From: VAZQ01 sp050179645
Lineage (GTDB): Bacteria > Pseudomonadota > Alphaproteobacteria > Rhizobiales > Xanthobacteraceae
Direction of reading: 5' to 3'
NCBI GenBank assembly: GCA_050179645.1
Contig: JBFXEX010000124.1
Location: 1-16,334 of the forward strand
DNA: 16,334 bases
This document shows, piece by piece, positions 7,839 through 14,272 of this stretch. A program made the position numbers and the translations under genes. Within the stretch, counting starts at the first letter, position 1. Each line of letters starts with the position of its first letter. A model generated the notes under the pieces. The model did no database searches. It was not told the origin of the DNA and was given only the letters and a program-made list of their open reading frames with translations.

Positions 7839-8447
7839 ATGGACATGCTCACAGACGCGATTGCTCACCGGGTTCGCACCAGTATCCTGGAACAGGAGAC
7901 GATCTGGCGGCTCACTCCGGACGCGCTGGAACGCGAACAGGTGCTCAAGGACGGCAAGAGCCTCACCGTCCGCTACCCCTACCATGACATCCGGGAAATC
8001 CGGCTGTCGTTTGCGCCGACGCGGGTCGATCGCGTCCGTTACCGCTGCGACTTCCAGCTCAGGAACGGCACGTTGGTAGCGATCCTTTCGACCCATTATG
8101 CGGGCTTTGCCGATTTCGAGGACCGCGGCGCCACCTATGCGCCGCTGGTGCGCGGGCTGATCGAGCGCGTGGCGGCGGCCAATTCGGCTTGCAAATTCCA
8201 CGCTGGCAAGTTGCCCGGCGCCTATTGGGGGGAGCACATCTTCCTGTTCCTGGTGATCCTTCTCTTGGTCCTTGTGATTGGGATGGTCGGCGGTGCGAGC
8301 CTGTCGACGCTCGTCCTCGTCAAGCTCGGCATCCTGGTCTTCTATATCCCGGTGATGATCCTCTACACCCGCAAGAACTGGCCGCGATCGTTCGAGCCCG
8401 CAGCGATTCCGCCTTCACTGATCCCGGACAGCGGCAGCAAGAGCTGA
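7839..8447 (+). CDS. Uncharacterised membrane protein with soluble N-terminal domain and two C-terminal helices
   Basis: I do not recognise a named family. The 202-residue product has a soluble N-terminal part of about 130 residues, with alternating strand-like segments (ETIWRLTPDALERE, IREIRLSFAPTRVDRVRYRC, GTLVAILSTHYAGFADFEDR). This could be a small beta-rich domain such as a PH-like fold, though that is only an impression. Two membrane segments follow, at about residues 132-152 (HIFLFLVILLLVLVIGMVGG) and 158-180 (LVLVKLGILVFYIPVMILY). The second is followed by a basic RKNWPRSF stretch and a short Pro/Ser-rich tail. ATG at 7839 is preferred over a TTG at 7782 because the upstream codons look non-coding and overlap the rnd promoter region. 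It is divergent from rnd and ends 7 bases from the convergent epimerase gene. Confidence 0.75.
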   Translation: MDMLTDAIAHRVRTSILEQETIWRLTPDALEREQVLKDGKSLTVRYPYHDIREIRLSFAPTRVDRVRYRCDFQLRNGTLVAILSTHYAGFADFEDRGATYAPLVRGLIERVAAANSACKFHAGKLPGAYWGEHIFLFLVILLLVLVIGMVGGASLSTLVLVKLGILVFYIPVMILYTRKNWPRSFEPAAIPPSLIPDSGSKS

Positions 8448-8454
8448 GCCAAGC

Positions 8455-9606
8455 TCATATTGCGATCCGGAAGCGCTCAACCGCAGCCTCGTCAACCGAA
8501 ATGCCGAGCCCGGGCGTGGTGGGGAGCGCGACCGCGCCGTCGCGGATTGCCGGCGTGGCGTGGACGATGTCCTCGGCCAGATAAAAGTGCGTGAGGCTCA
8601 CGCCCCAGTCGACATTGGGCGCCACGCAGGCGAGGTGGATGGCGGCCGCCGATGCGATGCTCGATTCGGCGATCTTGGCGGCGATGTTCACGGCGAGTCC
8701 GCGTCGCGCGCACAACTGCGCGGCCTCGACCGCGGCATGCATGCCGCCGAGCTTGATCAGCTTGAGCGAGACGCCGCCGGCGCCCGCGTGTTCGTGCGCT
8801 TCGATGTCGTGCAGCGAATGGATGCCTTCGTCGGCGCCGATCGGGACCGGCGAGACGCGGGCGAGCTTGGCGAGCGCGCCGAGATCGTCATAGGCGAGGG
8901 GCTGTTCGACGAACATCAGGCCGGCGGAGCATGTCTCTTCGACATAGCGGCGGGCATCGGGAAGGCTCAGCCCGCAATTGGCGTCGGCGCACAGCGGCGT
9001 CGCGCCGCCGAGCGCGGCGCGCAGCGCGAGGGTGCCGGCGATCTCGGCGTCGATCGGCTTGGTGCCGATCTTCAGCTTGAAGAAGCCGAAGCCCTCGTCG
9101 CGCTTGCGGTGCGCCTCGGCGATGTCCTGCTCCGGCGTCGGATTGCCGAGGAGCCACATCGGCGCGACCGCGCGGCGCACCGCGCCGCCGATCAGATCGA
9201 CCAACGACAGCCCGGCGGATTGGCCGCAGAGATCGAGCAGCGCTACCTCGGCTGCGGAGTGTGCGCCGGTGTTGCCGTAGAGCGCGGCCTTGAGGCGTCG
9301 TGCGAGGGCGGGCCGCATCCGGGCATCCTGGCCGATCATCAACGGCGCCAGGTGATCGCGCACCGCGCTGACGAGGCCGGCCAGCGTGTCGCCCGTCATC
9401 GTCGGCGCGGATGCGGCCTCGCCCCAGCCGACAGTGCCGTCCTGGGCCTCGATCCGCACCAGGACGTTGTGCGCGACGCCGACCGTGCTGCCGGCCATCG
9501 CGACGGGCTTCTTCAGCGGCAGCCCTACCGGGATCGCATCGACCCGCCGGACGAGCAGCGGTGCGCGCTCGTCGATGTCGTAATGATTTTCGATGCGAGC
9601 TTCCAC
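8455..9606 (-). CDS. Enolase-superfamily enzyme, muconate cycloisomerase / dipeptide epimerase type
   Basis: This 383-residue member of the mandelate racemase/muconate-lactonizing enzyme group abstracts a proton alpha to a carboxylate. The N-terminal capping domain (about 1-130) is followed by a TIM barrel. Visible catalytic elements are the KxK motif FKLKI (Lys177, Lys179), metal ligands Asp208 (ADAN), Glu234 (FVEQP) and Asp259 (GADE), and the opposing lysine in LKLIKLGG (Lys282 or Lys285). This paired-lysine layout is that of the MLE subgroup, including L-Ala-D/L-Glu epimerases, cycloisomerases and o-succinylbenzoate synthase; the substrate cannot be chosen from sequence alone. GTG at 9606 is the start because a strong GAGGAGGAAA ribosome-binding site precedes it; the 30 codons upstream lie in a palindromic repeat. 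It is downstream of the thiamine-diphosphate enzyme gene on the same strand. Confidence 0.88.
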   Translation of the reverse strand: MEARIENHYDIDERAPLLVRRVDAIPVGLPLKKPVAMAGSTVGVAHNVLVRIEAQDGTVGWGEAASAPTMTGDTLAGLVSAVRDHLAPLMIGQDARMRPALARRLKAALYGNTGAHSAAEVALLDLCGQSAGLSLVDLIGGAVRRAVAPMWLLGNPTPEQDIAEAHRKRDEGFGFFKLKIGTKPIDAEIAGTLALRAALGGATPLCADANCGLSLPDARRYVEETCSAGLMFVEQPLAYDDLGALAKLARVSPVPIGADEGIHSLHDIEAHEHAGAGGVSLKLIKLGGMHAAVEAAQLCARRGLAVNIAAKIAESSIASAAAIHLACVAPNVDWGVSLTHFYLAEDIVHATPAIRDGAVALPTTPGLGISVDEAAVERFRIAI

Positions 9607-9610
9607 CTTG

Positions 9611-9620
9611 TTTCCTCCTC
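9611..9620 (-). promoter_or_regulatory. Ribosome-binding site of the epimerase gene
   Basis: The minus strand reads GAGGAGGAAA here, followed by CAAG and then GTG at 9606. This strong Shine-Dalgarno sets the GTG start and excludes the upstream ATG at 9696. Confidence 0.8.
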
Positions 9621-9634
9621 GCACCGCTCTCTCA

Positions 9635-9750
9635 CCTCCCTCCGCCTTGTGGGGGAGGGGTGGGGAGGGGGGTGGTGTGTTCGGCACCATCATCATGTCA
9701 ATGCGCGACCCCCACCCCTAACCCCTCCCCACAATGGGGAGAGGAACAGA
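9635..9750. repeat. Nested GC-rich inverted repeat (intergenic palindromic element)
   Basis: Two arms of about 40 bases mirror each other. The left arm includes CTTGTGGGGGAGGGG then TGGGGAGGGGGG (9646-9672); the right arm includes CCCCCACCCC then TAACCCCTCCCCACAA (9709-9734). Each arm also folds on itself: the right one pairs CCCCTCCCCA (9722-9731) with TGGGGAGAGG (9735-9744) around a short loop, with one mismatch. The central spacer (about 9675-9708) is unpaired. Such purine/pyrimidine-strand palindromes recur between genes in Bradyrhizobium-type genomes. It fills most of the 182-base gap between the thiamine-diphosphate enzyme and epimerase genes. No protein-coding signal is seen here. Confidence 0.75.
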
Positions 9751-9788
9751 GTGGAGCGTGCCGCGCGAGCAATACACCACAGTCGAAC

Positions 9789-11465
9789 TCACACGCTGCC
9801 GCGGATCGGCGGCATGTGGATGAACTCCCAGGGCGATGGCATCGGGCCGACGGGCACCTCAATCAGGGTCGGGCCGTCGCGGCGCTTGAAGGCCCGCTTG
9901 AGCGCGGCGCGCAGTTCCTTCGGATCGCGCGCCCGCTCGGCCTCGGCACCAAAGCTCTGCGCATATTTGACGAAATCCGGATTGTGCAGGTCGCTGGCGA
10001 TAACGCGGTTGCCGTAATGCTCCTGCTGGATGCGGCGCACGTTGCCGAAGGCGCCGTCGGCAAACACGATCGTGGTCAGCGGAATGCGGTGGCGCATCGC
10101 GGTGGCGAGTTCGTTCGCGGTGAAAAGGAAGCCGCCGTCGCCCGAGATTGACAGCACCGGCACGTCGCGCCGCGCATGCGCCGCGCCCAAGGCCGTCGCG
10201 AAGCCCCAGCCCAGATTGTCCTGATAGCCGGGCGAGAGAAACGTGCGCGGCTTGATTACGGGAAACAACAGCCGCGCGGCGAACCCCATCTGGGTGACTT
10301 CATCGACCAGGATGCCGTCGTCCGGCAATTCGGCGCGGATCGCTTCGAGATAGGCGGCCTGCGGCGCCAGCTTGGCCATCCGGTCCTTCCACTGCGTTTG
10401 GCGCTCTTCCATCTCGGCCTTGCGCGAAGCGCGCTTGCGGTTGTGTGCCGGCAGTTCGTCGACCAGCCGGCGGAGGATCGGCGCCGCGTCGCCGACCAGC
10501 GCGACGGCGGGCTTGCGGAAGCGCTCCGGCTCTTCGGGATCGGCATCGACCCGGACGATCGCGAGCTTGTCGTCCGAGCCCCACTGGGTGAACTGGGTGA
10601 ACAGCCGTGTGCCGACGGCGAGCACCGCGTCGGCTTCGCCCCACAGATCGCGGCCGAGCGGCTGCGTCACGCTGAACGGATCGCGGCCGTCGAGCACGCC
10701 GCGGCCGCGGCGAAACGCCAGCACCGGCGCCTGCAGCATCCGCGATAAGGCGGTGACCTCCGGCGAGGCGCCTTGCGCGCCGCCGCCGCAGATGATCAGC
10801 GGGCGCTCCGCGGCGCCGAGCCGCTTGGCGGCCTCACGGATCGCGTCCTCGTTGATTATCGGTTCGGGGGGCGGGGAGGGCGGCGCGATCGGCGCAACAG
10901 GCCCGCTCCGGCCCCAGACGTCGATGGCGCATTCCAGCACCGCCGGGCCGGGACGGCCGGTCGCCATGGCGCGGATGGCGGTATCGACCAGCGGCGCGGC
11001 CTCGGCAGGCTCGCGGATGCGGGCGGAGAAATCGACCAGCCGCGAAATGATCCCGGCCTGGTCGCGGATCTCGTGCAGGTGGCCAAGCCCGCGGCCGATC
11101 GCCGACTGCGCAATCTGACCAATGAGCCCGAGCACCGGCGCGTTCATGCCGTAGGCGGTGAGGAGCGCGGCCGACGAGTTGAGCAGGCCCGGTCCCGGCA
11201 CCACGGTGTAGACCTGCGGCTTGGCGGTCGCCAGCGCAGCTCCGAGCGCGAGGTAGGCGGCGCCCTGCTCGTGGCGGGTGTGGATGGTGGTGATGCCGTT
11301 GCCGGCCTTGAACAGCGCGTCGAAAAGGTGGTCGTTGTGCACCCCGGGCAGCGCATAGATCGTGTCGATGCCGTGCGCGATCAGCGCCGCGATGGTGGCC
11401 TCGGCGGTGGTCATGCGGGTCGCCGTATCCGCTGCGCGCTTGTTGCTCTGCTTTGCCTTGGCCAT
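9789..11465 (-). CDS. Thiamine-diphosphate-dependent enzyme, acetolactate synthase large-subunit-like
   Basis: This 558-residue protein has the three-domain layout of the acetolactate synthase / benzoylformate decarboxylase superfamily. The N-terminal pyrimidine-binding domain has the conserved Glu66 in HTRHEQGAAYLA, which activates the cofactor; the central Rossmann-like domain includes RPLIICGGGAQG; and the C-terminal diphosphate-binding domain has GDGGF at 442-446 with the metal motif ending in FADGAFGN at 468-475. That motif has Asp at the position normally filled by the second Asn. No FAD-binding or ilvN partner is evident, so branched-chain amino-acid synthesis is unlikely; decarboxylase or carboligase activity on an unknown 2-oxo acid is possible. 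ATG at 11465 (MAKAKQSNKR) is used because the upstream codons are unconserved; ATG at 11414 is an alternative. It lies upstream of the epimerase gene, possibly co-transcribed. Confidence 0.85.
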   Translation of the reverse strand: MAKAKQSNKRAADTATRMTTAEATIAALIAHGIDTIYALPGVHNDHLFDALFKAGNGITTIHTRHEQGAAYLALGAALATAKPQVYTVVPGPGLLNSSAALLTAYGMNAPVLGLIGQIAQSAIGRGLGHLHEIRDQAGIISRLVDFSARIREPAEAAPLVDTAIRAMATGRPGPAVLECAIDVWGRSGPVAPIAPPSPPPEPIINEDAIREAAKRLGAAERPLIICGGGAQGASPEVTALSRMLQAPVLAFRRGRGVLDGRDPFSVTQPLGRDLWGEADAVLAVGTRLFTQFTQWGSDDKLAIVRVDADPEEPERFRKPAVALVGDAAPILRRLVDELPAHNRKRASRKAEMEERQTQWKDRMAKLAPQAAYLEAIRAELPDDGILVDEVTQMGFAARLLFPVIKPRTFLSPGYQDNLGWGFATALGAAHARRDVPVLSISGDGGFLFTANELATAMRHRIPLTTIVFADGAFGNVRRIQQEHYGNRVIASDLHNPDFVKYAQSFGAEAERARDPKELRAALKRAFKRRDGPTLIEVPVGPMPSPWEFIHMPPIRGSV

Positions 11466-11592
11466 TGAAATCCCGCACGTCGGAGTGAAGCGGCTGCCGA
11501 GTGTGCAGATTGCGGCCATGCTGTCGAGGCCGGCCAGCGCGCAGGTGCCGTCCGCGCGCAACGATTGAAAAACCGGTGATTTTTGCGGATCG

Positions 11593-11627
11593 GGGAGCGG
11601 CCGGCCCCGTTCTTGACATCCGCTCCC
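11593..11627. promoter_or_regulatory. Inverted repeat surrounding a -35-like TTGACA upstream of aspS
   Basis: GGGAGCGG (11593-11600) and CCGCTCCC (11620-11627) are perfect 8-base inverted arms 19 bases apart. TTGACA at 11613-11618, a perfect -35 hexamer, lies within the span, but 17 bases downstream only CCTTTC is found, a poor -10. The arrangement could be an operator over an aspS promoter or a leader hairpin. The rest of the 11466-11666 divergent gap shows an imperfect AAAAACCGGTGATTTTT palindrome at about 11568-11584 and no gene. Confidence 0.35.
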
Positions 11628-11666
11628 TGCCATGTCCTTTCCGCCCGGCATCACGGGTTTTCATTC

Positions 11667-13475
11667 ATGCACCGATACCGTTCCCATACCTGCGGCGAGC
11701 TGCGGGAGGCCCAGATCGGCCAGGAGGTCCGTCTCGCGGGCTGGTGCCACCGCATCCGCGACCACGGCGGCCTGTTGTTCATCGACCTGCGCGACCACTA
11801 CGGCCTCACGCAGGTGGTGGCGGACCCGGATTCGCCGTCGTTCAAGCTTGCCGAGACGCTGCGTTCGGAATGGGTGGTGCGGATCGACGGCAAGGTGCGC
11901 AAGCGACCCGCCGGCACCGAGAATCCCGATCTGCCGACCGGGCAGGTCGAGGTCTATATCCGCGAGATCGAGGTGCTCGGCCCCGCCGCCGAGCTGCCGA
12001 TGCCGGTGTTCGGCGACCAGGAATATCCCGAGGAAATCCGGTTGAAGTACCGCTTCCTCGACCTGCGGCGCGAGCATCTGCACGCCAACATCATGAAGCG
12101 CGGCCAGATCATTGACAGCCTGCGCCGGCGGATGAAGGAGCAGGGCTTCTTCGAATTCCAGACCCCGATCCTGACCGCGTCGTCGCCCGAAGGCGCGCGC
12201 GACTATCTGGTGCCGTCGCGCATCCATCCGGGCAAGTTCTATGCGCTGCCGCAGGCGCCGCAGCAGTTCAAGCAGCTCATCATGGTGGCGGGCTTCGACC
12301 GCTATTTCCAGATCGCGCCGTGCTTCCGCGACGAGGACGCGCGCGCCGATCGTTCGCCCGGCGAGTTCTATCAGCTCGATATCGAGATGAGTTTCGTCAC
12401 CCAGGACGACGTGTTCAACGCGGTCGAGCCGGTGCTGCGCGGCGTGTTCGAGGAGTTCGGCGGCGGCAAGCCGGTGACACAGAAGTTTCCGCTCATTCCG
12501 TTTGCGGAAGCGATCCGCGCCTACGGCACCGACAAGCCGGACCTGCGCAATCCGATCAAGATGCAGGACGTGTCGGACGTCTTCCGCGGCTCGGGCTTCA
12601 AGGTGTTCGCGCGCATCCTCGAGACCTCGCCGAAGAGCCAGGTGTGGGCGATCCCGGCGCCGGGCGGCGGCAACCGCGCGTTCTGCGACCGGATGAATTC
12701 CTGGGCGCAGAGCGAGGGCCAGCCGGGACTCGCCTACATCTTCTACGCCGGAGAGAACGGCAAGGTCATCGGGCGGGGCCCGGTCGCCAATAATCTCGGC
12801 GCCGAGGGCACCGAGGCAATCCGAGCGCAACTCGACCTGAACGACGGCGATGCGGTGTTCTTCGTTGCCGGCGATCCGGCTGCGTTCGTCAAGTTCGCGG
12901 GTCCGGCACGCACCAAGATCGGCACCGATCTCGATCTCATCGCCAAGGACCGCTTCGAGCTGTGCTGGATTGTCGACTTCCCCATGTTCGAATGGAACGA
13001 GGAGGAGAAGAAGATCGACTTCTCGCACAATCCGTTCTCGATGCCGAACATGGCGGTCGACGAATTCCTCGCGCTCGATCCCGCCGACCACGACAAGCTG
13101 CTCGCCATCAAGGCGATCCAGTACGACATCGTCTGCAACGGCGTCGAGCTGTCATCCGGTGCGATCCGAAATCACCGCCCGGAGGTGATGAAGAAGGCCT
13201 TCGCCATCGCCGGCTATCCGGAGGACGTGCTTGAAGCCAAATTCGGCGGCATGCTGCACGCGCTCTCGCTCGGCGCACCGCCGCACGGCGGCATCGCGCC
13301 CGGCGTCGACCGCATCGTCATGCTGCTCTGCGGCGAGGAGAACCTGCGCGAGGTCGTGCTGTTCCCGATGAACCAGCGGGCCGAGGATCTGATGATGGGC
13401 GCGCCGTCGGAGGTCACGCCAAGGCAACTGCGAGAACTGCACATCCGTCTCAATCTGCCGGACAAGCGGGAGTAG
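11667..13475 (+). CDS. aspS: Aspartyl-tRNA synthetase, bacterial type, probably non-discriminating
   Basis: This 602-residue class IIb synthetase charges tRNA-Asp. It has an N-terminal OB-fold anticodon domain (about 1-110), the class II catalytic core with motif 2 FRDEDARADRSPGEFYQLD (220-238), the GAD insertion domain typical of bacterial AspRS (about 300-420), and motif 3 GIAPGVDR (542-549). His33 in RDHGG and Gly83 in RPAGTEN sit where Pseudomonas aeruginosa AspRS has the two residues tied to recognition of tRNA-Asn as well as tRNA-Asp; E. coli has Leu and Lys there. This predicts Asp-tRNA-Asn formation, with GatCAB amidation elsewhere in the genome. ATG at 11667 (MHRYRSHTCGELREA) matches the family N-terminus; an earlier in-frame ATG at 11583 gives an unconserved extension. 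The Shine-Dalgarno is weak. Confidence 0.96.
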   Translation: MHRYRSHTCGELREAQIGQEVRLAGWCHRIRDHGGLLFIDLRDHYGLTQVVADPDSPSFKLAETLRSEWVVRIDGKVRKRPAGTENPDLPTGQVEVYIREIEVLGPAAELPMPVFGDQEYPEEIRLKYRFLDLRREHLHANIMKRGQIIDSLRRRMKEQGFFEFQTPILTASSPEGARDYLVPSRIHPGKFYALPQAPQQFKQLIMVAGFDRYFQIAPCFRDEDARADRSPGEFYQLDIEMSFVTQDDVFNAVEPVLRGVFEEFGGGKPVTQKFPLIPFAEAIRAYGTDKPDLRNPIKMQDVSDVFRGSGFKVFARILETSPKSQVWAIPAPGGGNRAFCDRMNSWAQSEGQPGLAYIFYAGENGKVIGRGPVANNLGAEGTEAIRAQLDLNDGDAVFFVAGDPAAFVKFAGPARTKIGTDLDLIAKDRFELCWIVDFPMFEWNEEEKKIDFSHNPFSMPNMAVDEFLALDPADHDKLLAIKAIQYDIVCNGVELSSGAIRNHRPEVMKKAFAIAGYPEDVLEAKFGGMLHALSLGAPPHGGIAPGVDRIVMLLCGEENLREVVLFPMNQRAEDLMMGAPSEVTPRQLRELHIRLNLPDKRE

Positions 13476-13498
13476 GGCGCCTTGCCTGCGGCCTCGTG

Positions 13499-13515
13499 CG
13501 GCGTCTCGGACGCCG
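13499..13515 (+). terminator. GC hairpin downstream of aspS
   Basis: CGGCGTC, loop TCG, then GACGCCG forms a perfect 7-base stem 24 bases after the aspS stop. No T-run follows (GATGCTAAG), so it is a candidate terminator or 3'-end-stabilising hairpin rather than a classical intrinsic terminator. Confidence 0.4.
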
Positions 13516-13577
13516 GATGCTAAGCCGCCCTCAGCAAGACGTGACCCGGACGGAACATCTTGTTTCGCAAAAATTTC

Positions 13578-13605
13578 TTGACTTCGAGCCCCCTGGCCTT
13601 ATGTG
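13578..13605 (+). promoter_or_regulatory. Candidate promoter of the speD-speE unit
   Basis: TTGACT (13578-13583) and TATGTG (13600-13605) are 16 bases apart, preceded by an AT-rich stretch CAAAAATTTC. It lies in the 252-base gap between aspS and speD. Transcription from it would give a 5' leader of roughly 115 bases. Confidence 0.45.
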
Positions 13606-13691
13606 GGGACCAGCCGCTGTGATGAGCCTAAGCTCGGGCTCGTCGGGCGGCATTCGCTTGCCGAGGCTCCGCTGCCAGTCTGGCGTGCCTG

Positions 13692-13717
13692 CACTCGGGT
13701 TGGATCACTCGGTTGGG
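13692..13717 (+). repeat. Tandem 12-base repeat at the speD ribosome-binding site
   Basis: CACTCGGGTTGG (13692-13703) is followed two bases later by CACTCGGTTGGG (13706-13717). The second copy runs into the speD Shine-Dalgarno GGGGAGGA (13715-13722). Upstream in the leader GAGCC and GGCTC (about 13624-13641) can form a small hairpin. Confidence 0.5.
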
Positions 13718-13727
13718 GAGGACGGCG

Positions 13728-14204
13728 ATGCGCCAGAACGCCCTCTTGCGATCGGGGAAGGGCCTGGAGGCTCCAGGAACCGCCCGAAAGAAAGCTTCGG
13801 TCAGCGTCGTCGCGCCGGCTCCTGCCGAGGAGCGCGAGGATCATTTCGCGACCCGCAACGGCGTGCGTTGCGCCGGCGTGCATCTGATCATCGATCTGCA
13901 CGGCGCCAAGGGCCTCAACGACATCGACCTGATCGAGCGCACGCTGCGGCGCTGCGTCGACGCGGCACGGGCGACGTTGCTGCACATCCATCTGCATCAC
14001 TTCCAGCCGGCCGGCGTGTCGGGGGTGGCGGTGCTGGCGGAGAGCCACATCTCGATCCACACTTGGCCCGACGCCGGCTATGCGGCGCTTGACGTCTTCA
14101 TGTGTGGCAAGGCTGATCCCGACGCCTGCGTGCCGGTGCTGCGCGAGGCGTTCCAGGCGGAACGCGTCGAGGTCAACGAGATCCTCCGCGGCCGGGACGC
14201 CTGA
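13728..14204 (+). CDS. speD: S-adenosylmethionine decarboxylase proenzyme, prokaryotic class 1B
   Basis: This 158-residue proenzyme cleaves itself to create a pyruvoyl cofactor, then decarboxylates S-adenosylmethionine to supply aminopropyl groups for polyamine synthesis. Processing is expected between Glu105 and Ser106 in AESHISIHTWPDAGY. His111 and Cys126 (DVFMCG) are the conserved catalytic and processing residues. The class 1B core begins at about residue 40 (FATRNGVRCAGVHLIIDLHG). The first 40 residues are an Ala/Lys/Pro-rich extension not needed for the fold, making the protein longer than the usual 115-130 residues. ATG at 13728 is chosen because GGGGAGGA lies 5 bases upstream. speE follows after 68 bases. 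Confidence 0.94.
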   Translation: MRQNALLRSGKGLEAPGTARKKASVSVVAPAPAEEREDHFATRNGVRCAGVHLIIDLHGAKGLNDIDLIERTLRRCVDAARATLLHIHLHHFQPAGVSGVAVLAESHISIHTWPDAGYAALDVFMCGKADPDACVPVLREAFQAERVEVNEILRGRDA

Positions 14205-14224
14205 TGACACGAGCGGCGATAGAT

Positions 14225-14250
14225 GGACGCCGGGCCGCGGTCCGGCGTCC
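14225..14250 (+). promoter_or_regulatory. Strong hairpin in the speD-speE spacer
   Basis: GGACGCCGG (14225-14233) and CCGGCGTCC (14242-14250) are perfect inverted arms. With a G-T wobble and one further C-G pair the stem reaches 11 pairs around a 4-base loop. It begins 20 bases after the speD stop and ends 22 bases before the speE ATG. No T-run follows, so partial termination, RNA processing or mRNA stabilisation are all possible. Confidence 0.5.
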
Positions 14251-14272
14251 GCGACGCGTGGCCTGAACGATC

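Noticed and set aside
9607..9696. An upstream ATG extension of the epimerase beginning MMMVPN
   Set aside because: These 30 codons lie in the intergenic palindromic repeat, and a strong Shine-Dalgarno precedes GTG at 9606.
8560..10017. A 485-codon plus-strand open frame opposite the epimerase gene
   Set aside because: The minus strand encodes a complete enolase-superfamily enzyme with a strong ribosome-binding site; the plus-strand product runs through the palindromic repeat.
11661..13091. A 476-codon minus-strand open frame within aspS
   Set aside because: It is antisense to AspRS and has repetitive Arg/Glu/Leu composition without motifs.
13606..13727. A known SAM or polyamine riboswitch before speD
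   Set aside because: I could not match the leader to any class I know; the speF leader motif is associated with ornithine decarboxylase genes, not speD.
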